Shown here piece by piece: positions 1 through 6,436 of a DNA stretch of 22,611 nucleotides. Source of the stretch: a virus. The stretch's first letter is position 1; every line of letters starts with the position of its first letter. The stretch is taken from positions 1 to 22,611 of the IMG/VR virus record IMGVR_UViG_3300029787_000363; one strand, 5' to 3'. The translations under genes and the position numbers were made by a program. The notes under the pieces were generated by a model, which did no database searches, was not told where the DNA came from, and worked only from the letters and a program-made list of their open reading frames with translations.

Positions 1-101
1 AAGACGCTTAATAATGCTGCTTCTTTTTCCATCTTTTCTATCATCTTTAGTCTTTTTTCCTCATACTCGCCAAATATACCTATGCTTATTGGGGGTAACA
101 T
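1..101 (-). CDS. Unknown protein, N-terminal fragment (cut by window edge)
   Basis: Only the first 33 codons are inside the window; the reading frame is open to base 1. The ATG at 101-99 is preceded by an excellent ribosome site, AAAGGAGAGTGATT, and by promoter P1 (138-166), so the start is well supported. The visible residues begin MLPPISIGIFGEYEEKRLKM and continue as a Lys/Glu-rich amphipathic helix. I do not recognise the protein and the fragment is too short to assign a role. The gene is the first of a new transcription unit that runs out of the window to the left. Confidence 0.75.
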   Translation of the reverse strand, partial: MLPPISIGIFGEYEEKRLKMIEKMEKEAALLSV

Positions 102-137
102 AATCACTCTCCTTTATATTAAATAGGGATTATATAC

Positions 138-166
138 AATGTATCTCGTTATTCTTAAGCTGTCAA
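138..166 (-). promoter_or_regulatory. Promoter P1 (sigma70-type)
   Basis: TTGACA at 166-161, a 17-bp spacer, then TACATT at 143-138 on the minus strand. The predicted start at about 131 gives a 30-nt leader for the gene starting at 101. The -35 box is identical to seven others in this window. A TATAAT at 134-129 is at the wrong distance (26 bp). Confidence 0.7.
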
Positions 167-216
167 GCAAATAAATTATTTTTATTTTGTGGACAAAAAA
201 ATACTAGTGTGTTATG

Positions 217-462
217 TTAAACAGGATTCCAATTAGAGGAGCCTGATCCGAAAAGAGTCTCGCGTAGTTCGGTATCAGCATCGGTATGTGCTGGTTTAAT
301 AAATTGCGACGGGACAGTTACATGATCTCCTGACTCAATCAAATAAACAGAATAAAATGCTTCTTCAAAGTTATTGAGATACAAAACAGCGTCAGTTATC
401 ATTCCAAGATACACTCGATCTGATACGGATTTAACGAAAACGAGTTGGCCAACTTGAAACAT
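217..462 (-). CDS. Small SH3-like barrel protein (paralogue A)
   Basis: This is an 81-aa protein of unknown function starting MFQVGQLVFVKSVSDRVYLG. The opening 'VGQLV' strand, a central 'YLGMI' strand and later short hydrophobic stretches are the pattern of a KOW/SH3-like small barrel. It shares this with four other small proteins in the window (starts at 965, 2863, 17368 and 20153). The ATG at 462 has a good ribosome site (AAGGAG, 9 nt upstream) that lies inside the end of the preceding gene, which it overlaps by 32 bp. No catalytic residues or membrane segments are visible. It is the last gene before promoter P1. The barrel assignment is an inference from pattern, not from a named family. 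Confidence 0.7.
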   Translation of the reverse strand: MFQVGQLVFVKSVSDRVYLGMITDAVLYLNNFEEAFYSVYLIESGDHVTVPSQFIKPAHTDADTELRETLFGSGSSNWNPV

Positions 463-712
463 CGTTCATCTCCTTATAGGCATCAATCATCGAAAAAGTT
501 ATTTGATAATCGTCTATTAGATCTATTATTTTTGTCTCTAAATCGTAAACAAGTTCCATCATTCTGAGGACTACGATTTCATCTTCGTACTCTATGTCGT
601 ATTTCCCTTGGTATGCGTTCATATAATGTAGCCATATACATTCAATAGAATAATCTAGCCATAGATACATATCCATAACTCGCACTTCTTCATCGGTCCA
701 AGGCATAGTCAT
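431..712 (-). CDS. Unknown acidic, aromatic-rich small protein
   Basis: The protein is 93 aa from the ATG at 712, starting MTMPWTDEEVRVMDMYLWLD. It is rich in Asp/Glu, Met, Tyr and Trp and looks largely helical; I do not recognise it. The frame extends upstream to a TTG at 787 and an ATG at 727, but only the 712 start has a plausible ribosome site (TGAGG, about 9 nt upstream). The start remains uncertain. It lies between two SH3-like genes and overlaps the downstream one by 32 bp. It probably belongs to the unit that also carries the trypsin-like protease. Confidence 0.55.
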   Translation of the reverse strand: MTMPWTDEEVRVMDMYLWLDYSIECIWLHYMNAYQGKYDIEYEDEIVVLRMMELVYDLETKIIDLIDDYQITFSMIDAYKEMNDVSSWPTRFR

Positions 713-746
713 ACACAATAGCCTCATTGATACGGGTGGGGAGTAG

Positions 747-965
747 TCATAATAATTTAATATCTCCCACGGACAAGAGTATTTCAAATCCAGATCTTGT
801 CAAATAGGAGAATGTCCCATCTGAATAAAATATATGATATGACTCCTCCCAATGAATTAGGGAGTGCTCATCTCCAGTGGATGTGGAGCCTATTTTATAA
901 ACATTAATCACGATGCCGACTTTACCATTATCGATAATTAATGTACCTTGCTTCACCTCCGTCAT
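747..965 (-). CDS. Small SH3-like barrel protein (paralogue B)
   Basis: This 72-aa protein begins MTEVKQGTLIIDNGKVGIVI. 'QGTLI' followed by 'KVGIVINVYKI' and later 'YHIFYSDGTF' matches the strand pattern of the other SH3/KOW-like small proteins here. The ATG at 965 lies inside the end of the protease gene (38-bp overlap) and has no clear Shine-Dalgarno sequence; translation may be coupled to the upstream gene. A GTG three codons later is the only nearby alternative and has no better signal. Function is unknown. The call of a real gene rests on the tight packing and the family pattern. Confidence 0.6.
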   Translation of the reverse strand: MTEVKQGTLIIDNGKVGIVINVYKIGSTSTGDEHSLIHWEESYHIFYSDGTFSYLTRSGFEILLSVGDIKLL

Positions 966-1623
966 AGTTTTTCAACGCCTTATGAATTTCTTTGTCTGAT
1001 ATGCTAGCAAGTGGGCGCACCAAACATATTCCATTAAGTAGTTGCGGAGGCATGCGAGGATCATAATAGCCGACTTTTATTCCGTGAAGCACACCAAGAA
1101 AAGCTCCATTCTGGTCAAAGATGGAAGCGCCAGACGATCCGAGCCAGCAGAAAGTCTGAAAATAATAACTGAGGTATTGAGTTCCCGCAAGGCTTCCTTT
1201 GGTATACACCATGCCGTAATCAGACGGCCATGAAACCATGTCTAGTTCCATTCCCATCTCGGGCTTATCAATACGATAAAATTTTGCTGGCTTAAGCGGT
1301 AGATCTTTTTCTGGCTTTAAAATTGCCCAATCAAGTGTCTCATCAACAACAACAGGATCAAGCGAAATTTCTTCTCCGGTATATTCTATTAATGCAACAT
1401 CATCACACGCATCAATTACATGTGCCGCAGTTAAAATAAATTTTTGACCTTTAAGTCCGAAGTGGGTTCCAGACCCTGCTCCTATTACTCTTCCCTCTTT
1501 GAGGCACATGATCATGTATGAAGCTCTAATCTTATCGTCTTTGTCATTTTTGCCGATAAACGGCCCTATACCCATCATTGACAAAGCAACGAGTCCCAAA
1601 ATTATAACTTTTATGTACCGCAT
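928..1623 (-). CDS. Exported trypsin-like serine protease
   Basis: This is a 231-aa chymotrypsin/HtrA-fold serine endopeptidase. An N-terminal hydrophobic segment (about residues 4-21, after MRYIK) looks like a signal peptide or membrane anchor. The triad is readable: His68 in 'ILTAAHVID', Asp98 in 'LDWAIL' and Ser164 in 'LGSSGASIF', where the usual GDSGG/GNSGG is GSSGA. No PDZ domain follows. The ATG at 1623 has GGGGAG 8 nt upstream, so the start is firm. It sits just after terminator T1, and I see no convincing promoter of its own in the short gap, so it may rely on read-through. Substrate is unknown; export suggests a target in the periplasm or at the cell surface. It is not next to recognisable virion genes. 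Confidence 0.85.
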   Translation of the reverse strand: MRYIKVIILGLVALSMMGIGPFIGKNDKDDKIRASYMIMCLKEGRVIGAGSGTHFGLKGQKFILTAAHVIDACDDVALIEYTGEEISLDPVVVDETLDWAILKPEKDLPLKPAKFYRIDKPEMGMELDMVSWPSDYGMVYTKGSLAGTQYLSYYFQTFCWLGSSGASIFDQNGAFLGVLHGIKVGYYDPRMPPQLLNGICLVRPLASISDKEIHKALKNYDGGEARYINYR

Positions 1624-1653
1624 GATAGTCTCCCCAATACAATAACTAGTTAT

Positions 1654-1678
1654 AAAAAAAGGCCACGTTCCCGTGGCC
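1654..1678 (-). terminator. Intrinsic terminator T1
   Basis: On the minus strand, GGCCACG pairs with CGTGGCC around a GGAA (GNRA-type) tetraloop, followed by seven T. It lies 13 bp downstream of the HExxH gene and closes the unit that begins at promoter P2. Confidence 0.9.
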
Positions 1679-1690
1679 CTCGTTTATTAC

Positions 1691-2164
1691 TCAGTTTTGC
1701 CTATCATCAACAAAAAATCCATATACTTTTTTTTTAGCCTCCGCATCATATAATAATAATGCATGCATCATCTGCTCTCTAAATTTTCTTTCATTTACTT
1801 GGAGGCCAAGATTGGTTGTAATTTTGAGACCTTCGCACCATGCTAAAGTTTCTAATAACACAACATCTTTGGGTTCAACCTTGTTAGCATAAAGAAAAGC
1901 GTGCCCCAGCTCATGTATCAAAGCATAATACTGCTCCTCAAGAGCGAGATCATTTCCAATTTCGATATCTCCAATAAGCTCGGGACTAACTGGGTCATTA
2001 ATATCTGCCCCAAAAGAACACTCTTCACTTTCATAGACAAAATCAACTAGAACATAGAGCTCATCATAAGCGAAATCTTTAAGCTTCTGGATCGCTTTTG
2101 AGATGTAGTCCTTTGTCAATATATTCTTTGAGGTCTGTGTATCCCCCGATGATATCAAAACCAT
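1691..2164 (-). CDS. HExxH zinc-metallopeptidase-like protein
   Basis: This is a 157-aa protein with a zincin signature: HELGH at residues 84-88 in 'YALIHELGHAF', with Glu105 ('LLETLAW') placed as a likely third zinc ligand 17 residues later. This resembles the short zincin core of the M78/ImmA type, but no helix-turn-helix is present and I cannot name the family. It could be a true protease or a structural remnant. The chosen ATG at 2164 has GGAGGG directly upstream (short spacing) and gives an 86-bp overlap with the glutaredoxin gene. An internal TTG near residue 16 has no ribosome site. It is the last gene before terminator T1. Confidence 0.7.
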   Translation of the reverse strand: MVLISSGDTQTSKNILTKDYISKAIQKLKDFAYDELYVLVDFVYESEECSFGADINDPVSPELIGDIEIGNDLALEEQYYALIHELGHAFLYANKVEPKDVVLLETLAWCEGLKITTNLGLQVNERKFREQMMHALLLYDAEAKKKVYGFFVDDRQN

Positions 2165-2354
2165 GGCCCTCCGTGTGTACTTTTAAGACAATTGGAACAG
2201 TTTCCATACCGTAATTAGTTTTGTGTGCCTCTAAAAGGTCAGGAGAATTTTCAATCCACGACGCAACGAATGGTAATTTTTCTTGTAATAATAGAGAGTT
2301 AGCCCGCTGACAGAAGCCACAAGAGGCAAACCCAATAATTTGATAATAGTACAC
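2079..2354 (-). CDS. Glutaredoxin-like thiol oxidoreductase
   Basis: This 91-aa thioredoxin-fold protein has the redox motif Cys12-Gly-Phe-Cys15 in 'GFASCGFCQRANSLL', the cis-proline region 'ETVPIV' and the 'IGGYTDLKEYI' glutathione-binding/terminal-helix region, which is the order expected of a glutaredoxin. CGFC replaces the common CPYC. Glutaredoxins reduce disulfides using glutathione and are classic electron donors to ribonucleotide reductase. A class II reductase gene lies at the other end of the window, so that role is possible but unproven. The start is GTG at 2354 with AGAGG 5 nt upstream, one base after the stop of the preceding gene. Confidence 0.85.
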   Translation of the reverse strand: MYYYQIIGFASCGFCQRANSLLLQEKLPFVASWIENSPDLLEAHKTNYGMETVPIVLKVHTEGHGFDIIGGYTDLKEYIDKGLHLKSDPEA

Positions 2355-2355
2355 T

Positions 2356-2634
2356 TTAACCTCTTAAGATTTGCTTTTGGGTGCTAAGCTTTTCTTGAAT
2401 TTTTTTAGGGTCACCCATAATCATTAGGACTCTAGATTGTTGACTTCCATCATATACAATCATTTTTGAGACCGAGAACTGCTCATGGACACCGGCCTTA
2501 AGCAAGCCCTCTTTAAGCTTATGGTACGCCAAGTTATCTTCAGTAACTGATACAACATGTTGTGGGTTCACATATACTCTGCTGATCGTCGGAGAGCCTT
2601 CGACCATCTCCACCTTTGTTAGTTCAACCAACAT
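2356..2634 (-). CDS. Unknown small beta-rich protein (FlbD-like layout)
   Basis: This is a 92-aa protein starting MLVELTKVEMVEGSPTISRV. A longer frame begins with an ATG at 2661, but AAAGGAG sits 7-8 nt before the ATG at 2634, which I take as the true start. The strand layout 'VYVNPQHVVSVTE' ... 'SKMIVYDGSQQSRVLMIMGDPKKIQEKL' resembles small FlbD-type or conserved phage proteins in which a short beta-sheet is followed by a 'GDPxxIxEKL' helix. No enzyme motif is visible and I would not assign a function. It overlaps the preceding small gene by 11 bp and is followed after 1 bp by the glutaredoxin gene. Confidence 0.7.
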   Translation of the reverse strand: MLVELTKVEMVEGSPTISRVYVNPQHVVSVTEDNLAYHKLKEGLLKAGVHEQFSVSKMIVYDGSQQSRVLMIMGDPKKIQEKLSTQKQILRG

Positions 2635-2863
2635 CAGCCATCTCCTTTGCAAAAGATACATCCCTAGACTTTACTAAAAAATACTCGTTTTTTATAAATA
2701 CTTTCAACAATTGGCCAGCTTTTTGAGTCGTAAGAACACAACCGATGTGAGGTTGCTTTGTAACCAATTTGGGATAAAGTAGGCTATTATGCAATGATTC
2801 TTCGTTAAAGAGCCATGTGCTTTGTGGAATCCTTATCAGATCCCCTTCTTTATAGCAATTCAT
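2624..2863 (-). CDS. Small SH3-like barrel protein (paralogue C)
   Basis: The protein is 79 aa starting MNCYKEGDLIRIPQSTWLFN. The ATG at 2863 has AGGAAG 8 nt upstream and lies one base after the stop of the preceding gene; a longer frame back to 2917 has no supporting signal. 'EGDLIRI' ... 'HIGCVLTTQKAGQLLKVFI' ... 'EYFLVKSRDV' repeats the G-D-L-(V/I) and (I)-G-(x)-(V/I)-(L/I) pattern of the other SH3/KOW-like proteins in this window. Function is unknown. Confidence 0.7.
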   Translation of the reverse strand: MNCYKEGDLIRIPQSTWLFNEESLHNSLLYPKLVTKQPHIGCVLTTQKAGQLLKVFIKNEYFLVKSRDVSFAKEMADVG

Positions 2864-2864
2864 T

Positions 2865-3194
2865 TTATTCTTCCTGTGGTGGAGTAGGCGCTGGAACCTG
2901 TTGTGCGGGAACCGCATTAGGCGGACCCTGTGGTGTTTCCTTGGCTTGATGATATCCGCTGAGGATAGCGATAGATTCGCTTAGTCTGGTGTCTAACGTC
3001 GCAAGGTTACGACGAACCTTATCTATTTTTTCTGCTGCGATTACTACATGAGGCTCAGGTTGCCGAAGTATTTCGCCTATCTCATTACACAAATGATCAC
3101 AAAAAGATAGCTGCGCTGCTTCTTCTTCAATCAATTCTGCGATATGTTCCGGAACTTCGTCGAGTTCCACGGAATACGATATTTTAACTCTCAC
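2865..3194 (-). CDS. Unknown 109-aa protein with Pro-rich tail
   Basis: The start is GTG at 3194 with GGAGG 5 nt upstream; the overlapping ATG at 3196 is followed directly by a stop. The first 80 residues are a beta-strand ('MRVKISYSVELDEVP') followed by amphipathic helices rich in Glu/Ile/Leu that could form a coiled coil. The last ~25 residues are Pro/Gln/Ala-rich and probably disordered. It is the first gene downstream of promoter P2 and has an 18-nt leader. I do not recognise a family and assign no function. Confidence 0.75.
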   Translation of the reverse strand: MRVKISYSVELDEVPEHIAELIEEEAAQLSFCDHLCNEIGEILRQPEPHVVIAAEKIDKVRRNLATLDTRLSESIAILSGYHQAKETPQGPPNAVPAQQVPAPTPPQEE

Positions 3195-3218
3195 ATTTAC
3201 CTCCAGAGTTTATATTAT

Positions 3219-3247
3219 AATATAACACACTTTAATTATTCTGTCAA
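3219..3247 (-). promoter_or_regulatory. Promoter P2 (sigma70-type, extended -10)
   Basis: TTGACA at 3247-3242, 17-bp spacer ending in TGT, TATATT at 3224-3219. The -35 box contains the TGA stop of the preceding gene. The predicted leader is about 18 nt, just enough for the GGAGG site of the gene at 3194. Confidence 0.8.
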
Positions 3248-3504
3248 ATTGTTATTAACATTTGATAAATAGTAGCAGTCACCAGAACGATTACAGAACT
3301 TATAACTGCCCATGTTACTTTAGAATAGGTCTCTTTCCATTGTTCGAGAGCACGAAGCCTAGCGTATAAACCAGAGTCGGGATTATAAACTGCTTCTTTT
3401 ATTTGTCTTATATCGGCGTTCATCTCATCTTGCTTCTCGGACATTCGTTCGAGAGTGCTTTTAAGTTCTTGAATAAGTGTTACTAGTTCTGCTTGTGTGC
3501 TCAT
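3244..3504 (-). CDS. Small coiled-coil protein with C-terminal membrane anchor
   Basis: This is an 86-aa protein. Residues ~1-60 are a charged helix with heptad-like spacing ('LIQELKSTLERMSEKQDEM'). Residues ~64-86 ('WAVISSVIVLVTATIYQMLI') form one hydrophobic segment ending at the C-terminus, so it is likely tail-anchored in the inner membrane. The layout is like XhlA-type phage proteins, which accompany holins and endolysins; that is a resemblance only. An amidase endolysin lies upstream in the same run of genes. The ATG at 3504 has a distant AAGGA (about 11 nt), and the gene follows GroEL after 7 bp. Its stop codon lies inside the P2 -35 box. Confidence 0.75.
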   Translation of the reverse strand: MSTQAELVTLIQELKSTLERMSEKQDEMNADIRQIKEAVYNPDSGLYARLRALEQWKETYSKVTWAVISSVIVLVTATIYQMLITI

Positions 3505-3511
3505 GCTTTAA

Positions 3512-5086
3512 TTAGTCCTTCGTTCCTACAATCGCATAGTTCATTGTTAACAATGTTGACGCGGCGGACACGGCATTTTGTAGGGCACACCGAGTTACTT
3601 TGCAGGGATCAGTAATCCCAGCGTCAAGCATATCAGCGTACTCCCTTGTGAGGAAGTTGTACCCTTGATTTTGTGTCTTGTTAATTACTCCGTTAACAAT
3701 TAAATCCGCTGATTCACCTGAATTTGCACAAAGTTGTCGCAGTGGTTCCTGTACTGCGTCAAGGATAATACGAGCACCCAGTGCTTGCTCTTCATTATCA
3801 GTAGAGACATGCAAACCAATAGATGCGCGTATAAGACCAACACCACCACCGGGGAGTATGCCCTCTTCCAGTGCTGAACGGACGGCTTCTAGAGCATCAT
3901 CAATACGATGCTTCTTTTCAATCATTTCCACTTCTGTCGCCGCGCCCACTTTAATAACAGCAATACCACTAGCAAGTCTAGTAATGCGTTCCTGTAGCCT
4001 TTCACACGCTTGTAAATCTTCCGTTTCTTTAATTTCGTTTTTAATTGATTCAATTCTTGTTTCAATAGTTTCCTCATCACCTAATCCTCCTACCACTGTT
4101 GTTGAATACTTTCCAACCGTGGCGCTTTTAGATCTACCAAAATGCTTTAATTGGACATTTTTTAATAGCAAGCCGTCTTCCCTAGTAAGGAACGTCGCAC
4201 CCACCGAGGCAGCCAAATCTCTTAGAATAGAGCGTCTTTCTTCACCATAACGGGGTGATTTGACGGCACATACCTTCATAGTTCCACGGACTGCGTTAGC
4301 AATCAGGGCCGCAAGTGCTTGTCCTTCAACCTCATTCGCTACAACCAACAAAGGTCTTTGATCTTTTGCGGCAAGCTCAAGTGCTGGGTAGATTTGTTCT
4401 ACCGTATCAATCTGTTCATCAGTAACTAGGATTAAGGGGTCATGATATTCTGCTGTGTTCTGTCTCTCGTTCGTAATAAACTTAGCAGATAAATAACCTT
4501 GGTCCATTCTAAAACCTTCTATAAGATCCAATGATGTATTGATTGATCTCGCTTCCTCAACAAGAACAGAGCCATCTTTACCCGCTGAATCCACAGCGGT
4601 TGCAATGAGGGTTCCGATTCCAGTGTCGTTGTTGGCTGAGATGGTTGCAATGTGTTGAATGTCCTGTTGTGATTGAACGGGTCGTGCAATTTCCTTAAGG
4701 TTTTCAACAATCATTTCTGTGGCTTTGTCCATCCCTCTCTTGATTTCAGTAGGTGAAGCACCGGCAACGATATATTTCTGTGCTCGGTTCAAGATTCCAC
4801 GGGTTAAGATTGTAGCAGTCGTTGTACCATCGCCAGCGTTTGTTGCCGATTGCTTTGCGGCTTGTTTAACGATTTGTGCTCCCATGTTTTCAAAAGGATC
4901 TTCAAAGGTGATATGCTCTGCGACAGTTACGCCGTCCTTGGTTACCATCGGGATGTCTTCTCCCTGATACATAATACCCACGGTTCTCCCTCTGGGTCCC
5001 AATGTTGATCCTACATTGTCTGCGAGTTTATTAACTCCATTTAGTACTTTATTTGTTAGTTCTTGACCGTCATTATAATGCTTCAC
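3512..5086 (-). CDS. groEL: Phage-encoded GroEL (60-kDa chaperonin)
   Basis: The product is 524 aa and the full chaperonin fold is present. Equatorial motifs are 'STLGPRGR' (28-34), 'TKDGVTVA' (49-56) and 'GDGTTTATIL' (85-94). The ATPase aspartates are kept: Asp51, Asp86 and Asp397, equal to E. coli 52, 87 and 398. The intermediate/C-terminal motifs 'EEGILPGGGVGL' and 'DAGITDPCKVTR' are also kept. Chaperonins form ring complexes that enclose and refold proteins with a GroES lid. The apical domain aligns with E. coli without gaps but has changes in the substrate/GroES groove: Lys202 (E. coli Tyr203), Tyr233 (Leu234) and Ala263 (Val264). The Gly-Gly-Met tail is absent. The start is GTG at 5086 with GGAGG 4 nt upstream. 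A candidate co-chaperonin gene lies 16.5 kb away at 21587-21865, not adjacent as in bacteria. Confidence 0.98.
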   Translation of the reverse strand: MKHYNDGQELTNKVLNGVNKLADNVGSTLGPRGRTVGIMYQGEDIPMVTKDGVTVAEHITFEDPFENMGAQIVKQAAKQSATNAGDGTTTATILTRGILNRAQKYIVAGASPTEIKRGMDKATEMIVENLKEIARPVQSQQDIQHIATISANNDTGIGTLIATAVDSAGKDGSVLVEEARSINTSLDLIEGFRMDQGYLSAKFITNERQNTAEYHDPLILVTDEQIDTVEQIYPALELAAKDQRPLLVVANEVEGQALAALIANAVRGTMKVCAVKSPRYGEERRSILRDLAASVGATFLTREDGLLLKNVQLKHFGRSKSATVGKYSTTVVGGLGDEETIETRIESIKNEIKETEDLQACERLQERITRLASGIAVIKVGAATEVEMIEKKHRIDDALEAVRSALEEGILPGGGVGLIRASIGLHVSTDNEEQALGARIILDAVQEPLRQLCANSGESADLIVNGVINKTQNQGYNFLTREYADMLDAGITDPCKVTRCALQNAVSAASTLLTMNYAIVGTKD

Positions 5087-5096
5087 TATTCCTCCA

Positions 5097-5324
5097 TTAT
5101 TCTATTTCGTTTACACTACTTGTTATTTCGTCGTCCCAGTCCAATCGTAATCGGATCATGGGGTTGAAGGTTGCCGTAACTCGTTCCTGAGTTAGAATAC
5201 CCTCGGGTTTTACCAATTCTCCATTAATATCAACAGACTCAAAGTCGATCTCTGTTCTCTGTTGATAAACAACGGTTGGTGATGGCTCATCTGCGAGAGC
5301 CACTGATAAAAGTAAAAAAATCAT
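5097..5324 (-). CDS. Small exported protein of unknown function
   Basis: The product is 75 aa starting MIFLLLSVALADEPSPTVVY. Residues 1-11 form a short signal peptide with a plausible cleavage after Ala-Leu-Ala (residues 9-11), leaving a 64-aa mature protein rich in beta-strand residues ('RTEIDFESVDINGELVKPEG'). The frame is open further upstream to 5402, but GGGGAG lies 7 nt before the ATG at 5324, and that ATG overlaps the stop of the cysteine-rich gene as TAATG, so this start is preferred. There is no lipobox Cys. It sits between the cysteine-rich gene and GroEL. No family recognised; role in the envelope is unknown. Confidence 0.75.
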   Translation of the reverse strand: MIFLLLSVALADEPSPTVVYQQRTEIDFESVDINGELVKPEGILTQERVTATFNPMIRLRLDWDDEITSSVNEIE

Positions 5325-5467
5325 TATTGATCTCCCCAACAACACCAGCAGTCGTCGCTTCCGCATCTCTTGCAAGTTATTTTTATTGTTCCCCAGCCGC
5401 AATCACACGGATCACAACCACAAGCGGGGCATGCTTTTTTAGATAATCCCTTTAATATAATCACCAT
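5324..5467 (-). CDS. Cysteine-rich 47-aa microprotein (probable metal binder)
   Basis: A very short gene: ATG at 5467 with AGGAG three bases upstream, stop TAA sharing a base with the next start (TAATG). The 47-aa product has ten cysteines, at residues 13, 16, 18, 21, 23, 32, 35, 40, 42 and 43, plus three Trp, after a short hydrophobic N-terminus (MVIILKGL). The arrangement C-x2-C-x-C-x2-C-x-C ... C-x2-C-x4-C-x-C-C looks like two metal-binding clusters, comparable in density to metallothioneins or a compact double zinc knuckle. I know of no named phage family with this spacing. It is co-directional with and translationally coupled to the exported protein and GroEL. Function is unknown; metal or redox handling is the simplest guess. 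Confidence 0.75.
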   Translation of the reverse strand: MVIILKGLSKKACPACGCDPCDCGWGTIKITCKRCGSDDCWCCWGDQ

Positions 5468-5473
5468 TTTCTC

Positions 5474-6436
5474 CTAGTCAATGTTTTTTTCTACAGATTT
5501 TGCTAATTTGTCGGCATCAGCCGCTGCTCGGGCACCGACTGTTTTGTTTTCAAAGTCTGTGAGATAAATATTCAGATTATTAGTTAGGTCAGCAAAGGCA
5601 TCAAAGATGTCTGTGATTCTTTGCCCAAGGCGAGCAACATATTTGTTTGCGATACTTTTCAGTTGTTCTCTCGATCCAAAATCCAAACGAGCCAGCAACA
5701 TATCCTCTGGTAATCTGGGAGTGTAAATCTTACCATCTGCAAATTGAACGATATCAAAGTCGCCTTCGATGCCTTGCGACTTATCTCCAATCGTAAATTG
5801 ATAAAAATCAACACCCAATACGTCTTTTCCTTCTCTTTCTTTAAGGGCAACAATATAGGTGATCGGCTTCTGGAATCTCTCTATGCCATTTCTAAGATTA
5901 TCAACAGAGCCTTTCACATATTTTGGGCCTTTAAAGAAAAACTTCAAAGACAAAGGAGTATCGCCATCAGAATTTAAGAGGTCCTCAATAGGTAGATTAC
6001 CACCCGCGAGTTCAGTCACTTGTGTCCCTTTTATGAGAACAGCCAATAAAGCTTCAAACATAAAGCCGCCAGTCTGGGCATTAAAGTCTTCAATCACACC
6101 GGCGAGCGAATCAAGAAAGACAAGATTACCGATAATGGTTTCAACCTTTGACTCGTTTATACAACTTTCATCGCAATCTTTGATAAAGTTTTGGACAGAG
6201 CTTATCTTTTCTTGAAGTGTGTCACCCTGTATATTGCTGAAGAATCTTTCGATGATCTGTCTATCGTCAGATGATGGGTCACCCCACTTTTCAGACAGAG
6301 CAAACTTTGGAAGTTTTAAGGTTTTGGATTTCTCACCTTGATCTTGAGTCACGGGCATTTGCCTTTCAACTACGAGGCCAAGATGTTGGGCACAAGCTTC
6401 TGTGATCATCTGATCTAATAATTTAAATTTATCCAT
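5474..6436 (-). CDS. Unknown 320-aa protein with PD-(D/E)xK-like motifs
   Basis: Residues 122-180 carry 'GGFMFEALLAVLIKGTQV', then Asp152, 'PLSLK' (161-165) and 'VKGS' (174-177). The order Glu128 ... Gly-Thr-Gln ... Asp152 ... Ser-Leu-Lys165 ... Lys-Gly-Ser is the same as in the 255-aa protein at 10331-11098 and is compatible with a restriction-endonuclease-like core. The rest (1-120 and 185-320) is mostly helical and unassigned, with an Ala-rich C-terminus ('ARAAADADKLAKSVEK'). It could equally be a structural protein. The ATG at 6436 overlaps the amidase stop as TAATG and has GAGGA 9 nt upstream, so the two are translationally coupled. Confidence 0.7.
   Translation of the reverse strand: MDKFKLLDQMITEACAQHLGLVVERQMPVTQDQGEKSKTLKLPKFALSEKWGDPSSDDRQIIERFFSNIQGDTLQEKISSVQNFIKDCDESCINESKVETIIGNLVFLDSLAGVIEDFNAQTGGFMFEALLAVLIKGTQVTELAGGNLPIEDLLNSDGDTPLSLKFFFKGPKYVKGSVDNLRNGIERFQKPITYIVALKEREGKDVLGVDFYQFTIGDKSQGIEGDFDIVQFADGKIYTPRLPEDMLLARLDFGSREQLKSIANKYVARLGQRITDIFDAFADLTNNLNIYLTDFENKTVGARAAADADKLAKSVEKNID

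Noticed and set aside
150-216. AT-rich inverted repeat downstream of the gene at 217-462 as a terminator
   Set aside because: The only pairing is weak A-T (AAATAA/TTATTT) without a G-C stem or a following T-run.
713-787. TTG-started extension of the 93-aa acidic protein
   Set aside because: No good ribosome site; most of the extension overlaps the preceding gene or its short gap. The ATG at 712 is better supported, though not certain.
775-803. TTGACA inside the SH3-like gene at 747-965
   Set aside because: At 17 bp the -10 position reads ACTCTT, so it does not fit the promoter set.
2091-2119. TTGACA in the glutaredoxin/HExxH overlap
   Set aside because: The -10 position reads AGCGAT; it is coding sequence only.
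3678-4250. 190-codon open frame on the plus strand
   Set aside because: It lies antisense to GroEL, has Ser/Pro-rich composition typical of the reverse of a real gene and has no ribosome site.
5325-5402. N-terminal extension of the small exported protein (to 101 aa)
   Set aside because: It would overlap the cysteine-rich gene in another frame and lacks a ribosome site, while the ATG at 5324 has GGGGAG and leads straight into a signal peptide.
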